From contig NC_089492.1 of the NCBI RefSeq assembly GCF_036850765.1, forward strand, positions 201,158,276 through 201,222,275: 64,000 nt of DNA. Reading direction: 5' to 3'. Source of the stretch: Saccopteryx bilineata. Its lineage: Eukaryota > Chordata > Mammalia > Chiroptera > Emballonuridae. The position numbers were made by a program, and so were the translations under genes. This document shows, in pieces, positions 10,450 to 21,070 of the stretch. Numbering within the stretch: position 1 is the first letter of the stretch; every line of letters starts with the position of its first letter. The notes below the pieces were generated by a model, which searched no databases, was not told where the DNA came from, and saw nothing but the letters and a program-made list of their open reading frames with translations.

Positions 10450-12479
10450 GATGACTAACTCATCTCAGTCTTTCCAGGACTTTCCTAATTTTAAAACTGA
10501 AAGTCCGATGGTCCAGGTGACCCCTCAGTACCACGCAAATTAGGGCAGTTGGTTGTCCTACTTGAAAACCAGTGCCCTCCCTCTCAGCCTAATCTTAGAG
10601 GAGTAGTTTGAAGTGCTGACACGCTGACCGTAATACTCCTTTCCCTTGGCCATGTGGACTCAAAGATTTCTGATTGGAGTGTGGTGGGAGGGTGTCCAAG
10701 GGCACCTCAGGCCTAGCTTTGATCACACTGCCATGTCAGCTGGAGTCCCAGAAATCAGGTACCATGTCAAGGAGCTGGGCTTGAGCTCTAGGCATCTTCC
10801 TCTGCCCTGGGCATCTTTCTCTGCCTCAGGTTCATAGTTGTAAATTCAGGGCTCTGATCTTGAAGCCCACAGTACCTTTGGGATGAGTCTGACTAAATGT
10901 ACAGTAACTCTCAGGGCCACTGTGGACCATTCTGTGCTAGGCAAGAGGGAACCCCTGTCCTCCAGGGGCAAAGCTACTTGAAGTTTCCCATCTGTATGGA
11001 AAGGTATGAGTTAGTATTGACCTAGAGGAACTCTGGTTTTCCAGACTACAGATATGATACCACTCCAGCCTATGCAAGTCTCTGCCTTCGAATACAAATA
11101 CATCCAACTTAGAGGCAGACAAGTTTAGTCATCTAAGTCATGAACCTTTTGAGAGTGGAAGCAAATACTATTAATAATTTGATGGGCAATGCGCATAAGC
11201 TTGAACTGTCTCAGGCAAACTGGGTGCATGTCAAAGAAGTAAAATCTAGGTAATTCCAAAAGTCAACTGCATCAGGAAGCAAAGCAGGCCCAGTGTTTCA
11301 CAAAACAGAACCAAGGTAAGAAGTTCAGGGGCTAGCAATACCTTCCATAAGGGGAGTAATTTCTGTAACTGTGGCAAGTGTTAGAGTCAATGCAAACCGC
11401 CCAGGACCCTGGAGTAAGAGGGAGACCATCCCTGGCCAATGCAAAGGACTAGACTAAAGGAAAGGAGGCAACTGAACTGCCCAAGGAGCGGCCAAGGGCA
11501 GAAGACACAGACGGGGCGGGCAGGCTATAAGGACAGACAGAAAACATCTGTGGAACGCCGTCCCTAGGTGGCTTGGACTACATCACATCCGGGGCACTGG
11601 GCTCTGCACTTTATGAAGGATTTGGACAAACGCCCAGGAACAAAGGAGAGGAACGGCATGTGTCAGTGTGAGGAAATGGACTGATGAGCACGCAGGCGAC
11701 CATCTTTGCCTGGAAAAGACTGCTCCTTCTCTGTCCAATGGCCCCCATGGGTAGCACTCTCAGGCCAACAGGGCAAAGCTACAGAGAACACACATCGTAA
11801 GTTTCAATGTAAGATAAAACAGAGGAGCCCAGAAGTAGAAGTTGCTGCCACAGGAGGTAACATAGTTGAGGAAGAAAATCAAGCACTTTTGCTGGACTGT
11901 TGTTGTGTGGGTGGGGGCTCCAAGCACACAATCTGATGAGGACAGGACTAAATGATTTCTGAAATATGAGTTCATTATTCACCCTTGTGACTCCTCTGTC
12001 TCCTATTCCAGAGTATATAGGTCAGAGAATAACCCGAAGAAGGGGAAACAGGAAACCACCCCACACTGGGAACCTTTTAGGAAGGGCTTCTCTGGAAAGG
12101 GGTAGAGCTGGGAGGAGACTTGGACCCTAGCAGCAGAAACCCTGGCCGTTGTGGGCAGATCACAGACTGTGTTCCTGGTGGTCGAGGCTAATGCAGTCCT
12201 AAGCATACATCTGCCTCTCTACGGTCAGTCACTAGTCCCTGGTCCCCCGGCTAGCCAGGCTCTAAGCCGAGAAGGTTCTGAAAAGGCCTGCAGGATAGGG
12301 TCCTACTCTAAGCAGAAAACCCCGCAGAGGGTGCAAGGCACTGGAAGCCCTACAGCTTCCCAGGTTCCTGTAACTTGCAGGGCCTGAACCAGAGATCAGT
12401 TACAGAAGGGGGCAGGGAGTTCACTCGGCCAACCCCTGAAGTCGGGGTTAAAAGAAACCTCAAGAAGCTCAGGAGTTCA
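10450..12479 (-). other. THNSL2: First intron of THNSL2, nothing recognised
   Basis: A 2-kb stretch upstream of the coding exon with no exon, RNA gene or clear transposon that I can identify. GC content rises towards the promoter end. Confidence 0.5.
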
Positions 12480-12900
12480 GAATACTGATACACCGCCCTC
12501 CTGGGGAAGGAGCGCGACCCTCCAGGAGGGGACGTGCGGAGGTACCCCAGTCACAGTCAGAACAAGACCGCTGGGTGCCGGCTGGCGGGCGGGGGTGGTG
12601 TGGTCACCGCAGACAGGAAGGTGGACCCCAAACCAGGGACGGGGGACCCCAAACCCGCCCGCGTCGGATCGATGGCCTCCGTCCCCCGCAGGCCAAGTAC
12701 TGCCCAGCCGGGTCGCGCGCGGTTACCGTCCTGAGTGCCGAAGGCTGTGCGCTGCCCGCCCGGGAGGTGCCGCAGGGCCAGGCTCAGGCTTCCGGCGGGT
12801 GGAGCAGGAGGGAGGGCAGCGGGTGGATCAGGAGGGAGGACGAGGAAGAGGGCGGAGGAAAGTGGGGGAGGAGGCAGGCGGGGGAGGAGGAAGGCCCCTG
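12480..12900 (-). promoter_or_regulatory. THNSL2: CpG-rich probable THNSL2 promoter
   Basis: The only clearly CpG-dense, GC-rich block in the window, about 2.7 kb upstream of the first coding exon and so positioned as the promoter. It holds several CG-rich boxes around 12,580-12,600 and 12,650-12,770. An ETS-type core lies at 12,789-12,796 (GCCGGAAG on the minus strand). There is no TATA box, as expected for a housekeeping-style CpG promoter. The assignment is by position and composition. Confidence 0.7.
12727..12870 (-). other. THNSL2: Putative non-coding first exon of THNSL2
   Basis: The coding exon starts with a splice acceptor, so at least one 5' untranslated exon must lie upstream. Inside the CpG block the minus strand reads CTCAGGACG|GTAACC, a usable donor with its last exon base at 12,727. 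The transcription start at about 12,850-12,880 is a guess. A donor at another position cannot be excluded. Confidence 0.4.
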
Positions 12901-12924
12901 AGGAGGAGGAGTGAAAGGGAATAA

Positions 12925-13033
12925 CAGTGTGCAGCCCTTTACGTCTATAGGGCGTTTTTAAGTGCTATATTCAATGTCTTAAGCTTCCTGGTAGTCTTAG
13001 AAGTACCATAACCTCATTTTTCAGGTTAGAAAA
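12925..13033 (+). repeat. MIR-like fragment behind the promoter
   Basis: The sequence GCAGCCCTTTACGTCTATAG through ACCTCATTTTTCAGGTTAGA and AAACAGGTAGCTGG fits a decayed MIR core. It marks the upstream edge of the CpG block. Confidence 0.5.
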
Positions 13034-13178
13034 CAGGTAGCTGGGTTGGTTGGAGCACCCTCTCCAAGCGCAGAGGTTGCTGGGTCCAGCCGGGTCCCAG
13101 CACATACAGGAATAGTTGCATGTTCCAGTCTCCCTCTCCCTGCCTCTCTCTCAAACAAACAAAACAAAACAAAAAACT
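13034..13178 (+). mobile_element. Short tRNA-derived SINE (single-unit type)
   Basis: A tRNA-like head with TTGGAGCACC and a B-box-like GGGTCCAGCC is followed by CAGCACATACAGGAATAG, pyrimidine runs (CTCCCTCTCCCTGCCTCTCTC) and a CAAACAAACAAAACAAAAC tail. It abuts another SINE in the opposite orientation. Confidence 0.7.
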
Positions 13179-13499
13179 GAGGGCAAGGGAAAGAGATGAG
13201 AAGCATCAACTCGTAGTTGAGGCACTTTTAAGGTGACCAACTTTTTTTGCAATGAAAAAGAGGACAAAAATAAATTGAAGAACACAATATTGTAAATAAA
13301 AGAAACATTTTATTCATTGCAACAATACTACATTATGATAAATGCATAATAAAAACATTTGTAATCTATAATTATGCTTACATGCCTATCAATTTTTAAT
13401 AATAATTGTAAGAAAAGTACTCATTTAGATAATATTATGTAAATGAGAACTTTTCCATTGAATAAATTTTTTTGTCAATGTATCATTTTGTAACAATAT

Positions 13500-15253
13500 A
13501 TTGGAAATATCTGAACAAAAAATATCTTTTATATTGAATTTTACAGCAAGTGCTGCAGCTAGAGTATCAACATTCAATCTCGATTTCTCACTTATACAAA
13601 AATCATTAGCAACTGAAAAACTTCTTTCACCTGCTGCATTAGGTTCAATTTACAATGTAAATTGAACAAGAATAAATAAATTTTTGATGGAATATGTTCA
13701 TTTTTTAAATGGCTGAATATTTCCACCCATCTTTTATCAATTTCAATGTGTTCATTTTCTCATATTAACTTTTCTGAATTTAAATATACATTCAGTCTTC
13801 TAATTTCTTCAAAGAGACAGTTGTCGCCTATTTTGATGTCTGGCATTTCTTTAGATAAAAACTCTACAAGATTCAATATCTGTCCAATATACTTGCAATG
13901 AAGTCAAAAAACACCATTGAAAACTGTTATTTCTCATGATATTTGTTTCAAACCATTCTTTGATATATTAAAAACATGTCTGGTAAAAATTCTTCACTTC
14001 TTTGATAAACTTTTCTGTTATGCCTGGATTTGATTCCTTTAAGTCTGACAATTTTCTCTTGATAATTAAAGTAAGAAATTTTTCTTCAAAATGAGATTTA
14101 TATTGAAGGATAAAGTCATTCAAAATAAGACTAACTTCCATAGCTGAAATGTGTTCACCTTCAATCTTTTGAATCGTTTTGTGAAAAATAGATGCTTGAT
14201 TATGTACAAAACACATTAATATCTCAGATATTTTATTATTGATAAACAATTCCAGAATTTTAGGACATTTGTCTAAACTTAAAAAATATGAACAGAGAGG
14301 CTCAAATAATTGTAGAACACGCTCTATAGCAGGTGTTAGAGCAAGCCATCTAACTTCTCAATATCCTAAAAGCTTTTTGTATTCAACATTTGCTTCTTCA
14401 CAAAATTGTTTTAAAGTAGCAATACAAATGGCAAAATGACTAAAATGCAAATAAATTGTAGTTATTATTACTTCTACATCAATTGGTATGGCACATGATG
14501 CTGTGTTGACTGCATTTGACAAAATATGTGCATTACAATCTATTCCTAATATTTTCTTTTAAAGTAATTATTATAATTGTACATATACATTATTCACCTC
14601 TTTGCATCTTCACCCATCAAAATTTGTATTTGTATCATCAGTCATTAGTGAAACAACTTTGGATTTTAAATTGTTTTCATTTATTACTCTGTATAGATGG
14701 TTTGACAAAATGTCAGAAGTTTCACCCTCAAGTAAAATATTTACTTGGATGTCCTTGGTAACATTAAAATATCTTACTATTATTGGATACAATTTAATTT
14801 CATTATGATTTGATGCATCAGTTAAAATCGTTACAAATGCTGCAGTTTGCAAGTCCTCTGTAAGTATTTTGTCACAGTAATTTTTAAATACTGATTTCAA
14901 AATAGCCTTGCATTTTGTCCTGGCACATGAAAATTTTGCATTGTGAAACTTTTTCAATAATTTAGTTGTACAATCCACACTACAAAAACTTTGTGAATTA
15001 TGGTATGAAATGCAAATGTTCCCTCCATTGCAGCCAACTGTTTTTCATCTTCAGAATAATCTGAAGTTTTAAAAAAACGTGTTACTTTACAACTGGAAGC
15101 TGATGCATCTAATGATTGCTTATGTTTGTTGGTGGTCAAGTGTTTCGTTATTGCTGCCCTGCCCCCAACGGCAATACAAAATTCTTCACTGCAAATATTG
15201 CAGAAACCAATGGTATCTTTCTTTGATATGAGGACTGAAAATTCCTTTTTCAA
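13500..15253 (-). pseudogene. Broken hAT transposase gene (BED finger to dimerisation domain)
   Basis: Read right to left. A BED-type zinc finger lies at about 15205-15120 (CNICSEEFC, then HLTTNKH). It is followed by a conserved segment EGTFAFHTIIH, a frameshift near 14970, and a central block 14978-14610 with CTTKLLKKFHNAKFSCARTK and LMTDDTNTNFDG. Another open block spans 14249-13968. The hAT C-terminal dimerisation motif lies at 13643-13540 (NAAGERSFSVAND, then SRLNVDTLAAALAVKF). Stops and shifts between the blocks make it non-functional. The domain order identifies the hAT superfamily. Confidence 0.92.
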
Positions 15254-15685
15254 TTTATTGTTGAAATGGCATTTTCTCTTTTTTTTATTTTTCCATTCCC
15301 TATATGAAATTTAAAATTAAAAATAAAATATAAAGCTACATGAACGATGCAAGCACATTAGGAACTGAAAATGTTACATCATGGTAGGCAAATTTTCTGG
15401 AAGCTAAATTAACAAAACTAAATATCAAACAACATCACTAATTTGGAGTGATATTTGGATGTATCTATCATTTCTTAATTAAAAAATGTTTGTTTTTTGT
15501 GGGCCTCTCATAGTATACCCATGCTAGAGTAAACTGCAGCCTTGAACCATTGCCTGGCCTCCTTATCTGTGGGTTGTGAGCACTGAAGGGGGTTGTACAG
15601 TGTAAAGAAATAAAATAAATAAATAAAATTTAAAAACATCTGTTTTATGCAACTATTTAATCAAAATGCCTTATTAATAGATATG

Positions 15686-16095
15686 GTTTGTTTGTTTGTT
15701 TTTTGTATTTTGTATTTTTCTGAAGCTGGAAACGGGGAGAGACAGTCAGACAGACTCCCGCATGCGCCCAACCGGGATCCACCCGGCACGCCCACCAGGG
15801 GGCGACGCTCTGCCCACCAGGGGGCAATGCTCTGCCTCTCTGGGGCGTCGGTCTGTTGCAACCAGAGCCACTCTAGCACCTGGGGCAGAGGCCAAGGAGC
15901 CATCCCCAGTGCCCGGGCCATCTCTGCTCCAATGGAGCCTCGGCTGCGGGAGGGGAAGAGAAAGACAGAAAGGAAGGAGAGGGGGAGGGGTGGAGAAGCA
16001 GATGGGCGCTTCTCCTGTGTGCCCTGGCCGGGAATCGAACCCGGGACTTCTGCACGCCAGGCCAACGCTCTACCACTGAGCCAACCGGCCAGGGC
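15686..16095 (-). mobile_element. tRNA SINE (type A) inserted in the hAT transposon
   Basis: A-rich tail at the left and tRNA head GGCCGGTTGGCTCAGTGGTA (reverse strand) at the right. A 10-bp target duplication AATAGATATG flanks it (15676-15685, 16096-16105). It has two tandem CACCAGGGGGC units at about 15793-15825. It is a young-looking copy with an intact B box GGTTCGATTCC. Confidence 0.95.
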
Positions 16096-16937
16096 AATAG
16101 ATATGTTTTGAGGTTAGATTTCCACTTTAAAACTCGAATTTTGGGAAAATACTTGTAAATAAAATTATATGTATTTGGAAATTATTAATAGGTAATGAAT
16201 TAATAAAACATGAATTGTGCTTACCTGTCTATGATTGAATATTCACTGAGAAAGAAATAATTGTGAATCTACAATGTCGCATGTGCCATGTCGTGTTTCA
16301 GTAAGAAATACACAAAGCCATTTGCACGCTTGGTATATCATGCGCTCTCTCAAGGTCTCCCATGCGGAGCGCATTCGTCTCATAATTGCGTCTCGCTGCA
16401 CTGTACTGATCCTCGACAAATCGTCATGTCAAATATATATATGTCACATCACATGCAATGGATCAACTTTACATCGATTGAATACAGACATTTACAGATT
16501 AGTCTTCCAATACCAAAAAGGAGGATGTGTAGGAGAACACTTTTCGAGGGAGGAAGGAACTTACAAAAGAAGGACTGTTTTCCCTAAAGAAGGATGATTG
16601 GTCACCTTAGGCACTTTAACTGTACATTGATTGCTTTCTCATATGTGCCTTGATCAGGGGGCTCCAGCTGAGCCAGTGACCGCTTGCTCAAGCCAGTGAC
16701 CTTGGGCTCAAGCCAGTGTCCATGGGGTCATATCTATGATCCCATGCTCAAGCCTGGCAACCCTGTGCTCAAGCTGGTGAGCCTGTACTCAAGCTGGTGA
16801 GCCCATACTCAAGTTGGCAACCTCTGGGTTTCGAACCCCAGTCCTCAGCATCCCAGGTTGATGCTCTGTCTACTTGCCACCACCTGGTCAGGTTTCCCTG
16901 TTAATCTTAAAATTACTATACTTAAAAGTGGAGTCTG

Positions 16938-17316
16938 GGCCCTGGCCAGTTGGCTCAGTGGTAGAGCATTGGCCTGGTGTGCAGGAGCCCCGGGTTCGAT
17001 TCCCAGCCAAGGCACACAGGAGAAGCGTCCATCTGCTTCTCCACCCCTCCCCCTCTCCTTTCTCTCTGTCTCTCCCCCCCGCAGCCAAGGTTCCATTGGA
17101 GCAAAGTTGACCCAGGCACTGAGGACAGCTCTATGGCCTCTGCCTCAGGTGCTAGAATGGCTCTGGTTGCAACAGAGGAACGCCCCAGATGGGCAGAGCA
17201 TCGTCCCCTGGTGGGCATGCCAGGTGGATCCTGGTTGGGCGCATGCGGGAGTCTGTCTGACTGCCTCCCCATTTCCAACTTCAGAAAAATACAAAAAAAA
17301 AAAAGAAAAAAAAAGC
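16938..17316 (+). mobile_element. tRNA SINE, type A
   Basis: Head GGCCCTGGCCAGTTGGCTC, A and B boxes, GAAGCGTCCATCTGCTTCTC, and the end CTTCAGAAAAATACAAAAAA. Imperfect flanking duplication: AGTGGAGTCTGG at the left, AGCGGAATCTGG at the right. Confidence 0.93.
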
Positions 17317-17429
17317 GGAATCTGGGTTTACAGGTATGACCTTTTTACCATGTCTTCAATAACAAAGTGTTGACCTTGATTGTTGGTGCCAATTCAACAC
17401 CAATAGGAATCTCCAATTTGGGATGCAAT

Positions 17430-18030
17430 AGAAAAGGAAACTGTTCAGTGAAAAAGAATTCAAATGTGATACAGAACCCTGTGAGGCAGCCCTGGGGCCA
17501 GGCCCTCAGCTAGACAGCTCTACTCTGTTCTACAATGGTCTGCTTTGCATTGTGCTGGCCTGCTCCTCTCCTTGCCAGTCAGTCTGCTCTGACCTATATA
17601 GGTCTGCTTTGTTCCTGGGAGACAGCTTCAGTGTTTCAGTTCAGCCAGGCAAGTAGCCCTCATTTTTAGGAAGAAACAGAAAGTATGCCTGGAGAACTAC
17701 AGGGCAGCTGCTTCTATAGAAAGAAGTCCCCACCTCTGGTCCCTGATTGGTCTGTCCTAGTGCAGGACTCTAAATCCTGGCATTTGATTGGCCCAAAGGC
17801 ACTGTGCTAACTGGTCAGAATAGAGCCACTTTGGTTGGTTAGAGCTGCACTGTTCTGATTGGAGAGGGAAAGCCTCAGTCCTATTGGTTGAAACAGGACT
17901 CTAGGAGCTCCTTATAAGGGCTGCTCAGATGGCGGGGACACAGGGCAGGGGGGCAGTTAGTGCAGGCTTCTCCCTGAAGTGAGGTTTGTGGGAGACTCTC
18001 CTGTGTAGAAGTGGCTGCGGGCTCTGTTTC
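17430..18030 (+). mobile_element. LTR-like sequence with repeated CCAAT boxes
   Basis: Six ATTGG or TTGGTTGG-type inverted CCAAT boxes occur between 17740 and 17890. A TATA-like CCTTATAAGGGC follows at about 17910, then a GC-rich downstream part. This is the layout of a retroviral U3-R. No clear TG...CA ends or duplication were found, so the boundaries are unknown. A SINE interrupts its right part at 18032. It could instead be an unrelated promoter-like sequence. Confidence 0.4.
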
Positions 18031-18031
18031 G

Positions 18032-18397
18032 TTTTTTGTTTGTTTGGTTTTTGTATTTTTCTGAAGTGAGAAGTGGGGAGGCAGAGAGACAGACTCTGGC
18101 ATGTGCCCAACCAGGATCTACCCAGCATGCCCACCAGGGGGCGACGCTCATCTAGGATGCTGCTCCGCTGCAACTGCAGCCATTCTAGCGCCTGAGGCAG
18201 AGGCCGTGGAGCCATCCTGAGCGTCTGGGCCAACTTTGCTCCAGTGGAGCCTTGGCTGTGGGAGAGGAAGAGAGAGATAGAAAGAAAAGAGAGGGGGAAG
18301 GGTGGGGAAGCAGATGGATTCTTCTCCTGTGTGCCCTGACTGGGAATTGAACCTGGGACTTCCACATGCTGGGCCAATGCTCTACCACTGGACTGCT
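18032..18397 (-). mobile_element. tRNA SINE, type A
   Basis: Reverse SINE with GTATTTTTCTGAAGTGAGAA at the left and the tRNA-like head at the right. It is flanked by a GGGCTCTGTTT duplication (18019-18029 and 18398-18408). It carries CCACCAGGGGGCGAC at 18131-18145. The head's last bases are altered (GACTGCTGGG). Confidence 0.88.
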
Positions 18398-18844
18398 GGG
18401 CTCTGTTTTGTTTTGTTTTGTTTTGTCTTGTTTGGTTTGGTTTGGTTTTTTAATGTGAGCCCAGTCAACCACCAGGATATCTTCTTTCTCAAGGTTTACA
18501 AAGGGTCAAGTTTGCTCACTTCTGCATTCATTTGGCATGTTTCCGGGGCCAGGCTGGGCTGCTCCAAGTGGACTGAAGCCTCAGTCCATAGTTGTGTGAG
18601 GACCCACATAAAGAGGGTTGAGTGATCTTGGGACTTTCAGAGAAGGCTTCCCAGGAAAGTACTTGAGTAGAATTTTGCCAAGATCTTTATGGTAAATTAA
18701 AGTTAAAATGGTGACTGACAACAATTTAATAAAGAAAATAAATGGGAAAAGGTAAGTCAGGGGTAAATTGATTCACAAAGTACTTGTTGGGTGTCCTGTA
18801 CATTTTCTGGGAGCCACAAATTGGGCTATGAGCTTTCTAGTGGC

Positions 18845-19243
18845 TTATTTATTTATTTATTTATTTTGTAGTGAGAGAGAGACAGACAGACTGACAGGGA
18901 ACCACAGGAAGGTAGAGAGATGAAAAGCATCAACTCATACTTGCAGCACTTTAGTCATTCATTGACTACTTTATCTTATGTGCCTTGACCAGGGGATCCA
19001 ACCAAGCCAGTGACCCCTTGCTCAAACCGGTAACCTTTGGGCTCAAGCCAGACACCATGGGGTCATGTCTGTGATCCCACGCTCAAGCTAGCGACCTCAC
19101 GCTCAAGCTGATGAGCCCGAGCTCAACCTGGATGAGTCAGCACTCAAGCCGATGAACTGGAGCTCAAGCTGGTGACCTCAGGGTTTTGAACCTGGGTCCT
19201 CTGTGTCTCAGGCCAGTGCTCTATCCACTGTGCCATCAACTAG
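18845..19243 (-). mobile_element. tRNA SINE, 'CTCAAGCC' type
   Basis: TTTATTTATTT tail, GAGAGAGACAGACAGACTG, GATGAAAAGCATCAACTC, then repeated CTCAAGC units and a tRNA-like end CTCTATCCACTGTGCCATCA. It is diverged by several per cent from its relatives. Confidence 0.88.
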
Positions 19244-19686
19244 TTACTCTCTACTGGCCAGTTTAAAGAGTAGACCTCAGTTTTTGACTCACCATGTCCA
19301 TATTGCACAGCAGTGCTCAGAAGTGCCATTCCTGGCACTGAGAACAGACTTTTCTCCTGAGAGTCCTCAGAAAAAATTACAGAATCAGGTGATCAAAGTC
19401 CTGCACTTGGTCCCTGCTAAATATGCCACAGTGCTTCTCCTAGAGCCACGGAGACAGCAGGAATGCTGCAGGAGAGCCATCCTGCAGGGACAGAGGTCAT
19501 CTTCTCCTGAAATGAAAGTCAATGACATAGTACTAAATTGCAGTTGGGATAAAGTAATCATCAAGGGTGGTCAGGGCAGACGGGCATCATATCAAGGACA
19601 GTGGATTGGTCCCCTGTCTAGGCCCTGCCAAAACCAGGCACCGGTACCCCCTCTCCTACCCCACTATCACTTTCCAACATCAAGAT

Positions 19687-20201
19687 CAGTGGTGGGATTC
19701 AGCTGGTTTGCACTGGTTCATCAAAACCAATACCTAATTTTTTGCTGAGTTTGGTGAACTGGTTTTTAAAATGGCACTTGTAATCAGGGTTCTCTCTAAG
19801 GTGGGCACCTGGGCAACCACCCAATGCAGAAATCACAAATTGACATTCCTTACTCTTTTTTTACTGTTCATCTGTACAACAGCATATTCTAAGCCCCCAT
19901 AGTAATGTTCATTCTGTCCATAGGTGAAAAAAATTGCAAGTGAGGATGCTAATTAAGAAGCAATATGGAAATATCTTAAGTAACAGTTTTATTGTTTTTT
20001 TGTCGGGTATTATTTAATATATTTTCATTAATATTTTAAAACTTTGTCTTGTACATAATCTAGTTTTGTGTACTTCTTTTATTGTTCTTAAGTATTAAAT
20101 ACATAAATAATAAACTATCTTTTGGTGTATCTTTTTTTTAATACTTAAAATGGGCATTAGGGCAGAGAACTGGCTGCTAAATTATTTGAATCTCACCACT
20201 G
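19687..20201 (+). mobile_element. hAT miniature element of the CAGTGGTGGGATTCA family, copy 1
   Basis: Starts CAGTGGTGGGATTCAGC and ends GAATCTCACCACTG. Perfect 8-bp duplication ATCAAGAT (19679-19686, 20202-20209). The 515-bp interior is A+T-rich and non-coding. It aligns by eye to copies at 32,673 and 61,115. Confidence 0.93.
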
Positions 20202-20404
20202 ATCAAGATCTTCACTTGTGGAATGGAGGTGGGACACACAGATGTGCTGGGGTTGCACCTGGATTGCAAAGGGTCTCTGGACTTAGGTTGGAGGACCTGC
20301 TCTTACTGAGGAACCTTCCAGGAAGGCCCTTAAGCAAGGAGGATGGGTGTAACAGCAAAACCTTGTCTATATTTATTGTCAGTCTTTCCCCTCCCTGCCC
20401 CTAG

Positions 20405-20510
20405 CCCCTCTACCACCCAGAAATGTAAGCTTATGAAAGCCAGAGCTTTGCTCTGTTTTCTTCACTATGTGTAATCACTCAGCAAGTGTTTACTGAGTGA
20501 ATGAATGAGT
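20405..20510 (+). repeat. L2-like 3' end fragment
   Basis: AAGCTTATGAAAGCCAGAGC, then AGCAAGTGTTTACTGAGTGA and ATGAATGAG recall the L2 3' terminus. Short and diverged. Confidence 0.45.
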
Positions 20511-20698
20511 TGGGTGGGTGGTCTCCCGGCTCTCTGGCTCTCAGAGGCTGACCACCAAAGTATCCTCAGTCTCTCCTTGCCCTTCTGTCCTCCTCACTCC
20601 TCTCTCACCTCAAGGTCATGCCTAATACTCTATCTTCTCACCCTAGTTTTAGAGAGAGAAGCCAGAGGAATGCAGGAGAAGGAGCCTGCAGGAATGAC

Positions 20699-21070
20699 TG
20701 TTACAGATCAGCCACATCCTATAGATCTTTAACGGATCTCCTGAAGACTCTTAAGATATTCATAAGAAAAACAAGATCTGTAAATAGACAGAACCAGGGG
20801 TCCGGAAACCCTTCTCCCCTTGCTGCTCCACCAAAACTCTCCTGCTCCATCTTGAGTCATGAAGTACATGTAGGATCTCAGACAAAGGAATCACACACTC
20901 CTTGCATGGACCCTGCAAAAGGTATATAAGATGTAAGAAATCTAACTTCGGGGAGCTCGTGCTTTGGTGCTACTAGTCCCAAGTGCTCCACTGGCTACTA
21001 ATACATTCTCCTTACTCTATTAAGCTGTCTGAGTGTCTATTATTCTCCATCAATATTGTTTCCTGTAACA
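20699..21070 (+). mobile_element. Solo LTR, gammaretrovirus-like (ERV1 type)
   Basis: Bounded by TGTTACAG and CTGTAACA, an 8-bp perfect inverted repeat with TG...CA ends. A TATA-like GGTATATAAG lies at about 20,922, followed by GGGGAGCTCGTGCTTTGGTG, TACTAATACATTC and TATTAAGCTGTCTGAGTGTC, a pattern common to class I LTR R-U5. It is 372 bp long. Flanks TGAC and AGCT do not match, so no target duplication is seen. No gag, pol or env sequence is attached. Confidence 0.75.

Larger units (their letters stand above)
13229..16609 (-). mobile_element. Near-complete hAT DNA transposon, 3.4 kb
   Basis: Terminal inverted repeats TAAGGTGACCAA at both ends (13229-13240 and the complement at 16598-16609). 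An exact 8-bp duplication GGCACTTT flanks the element (13221-13228, 16610-16617) inside a SINE whose family sequence is otherwise uninterrupted there. Inside are a decayed transposase gene on the minus strand and a younger SINE (15686-16095). Without that SINE the element is about 2.97 kb, a typical size for an autonomous hAT. Confidence 0.95.
13179..16893 (-). mobile_element. 'CTCAAGCC'-repeat tRNA SINE split by a hAT transposon
   Basis: Left part 13179-13228 reads GAGATGAGAAGCATCAACTC ... GGCACTTT. The right part resumes at 16610 with GGCACTTTAACTGTACATTG, CATATGTGCCTTGATCAGGG and the repeated GCTCAAGCCAGTGACC units, then a tRNA-like end CACCACCTGGTCAGG. Intact copies at 35,635, 18,845 and 58,659 show that the two parts are contiguous in the family. 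The 3381 bp between is a hAT transposon. Confidence 0.92.

Noticed and set aside
15647..16111. Long open readings on both strands
   Set aside because: They lie wholly inside a tRNA SINE, and the same frames recur in every type A copy at 17, 18, 24, 30, 36 and 51 kb.
19203..19748. 181-codon plus-strand reading
   Set aside because: Starts in a SINE and ends in a hAT element; a chance fusion of repeat and unique sequence.
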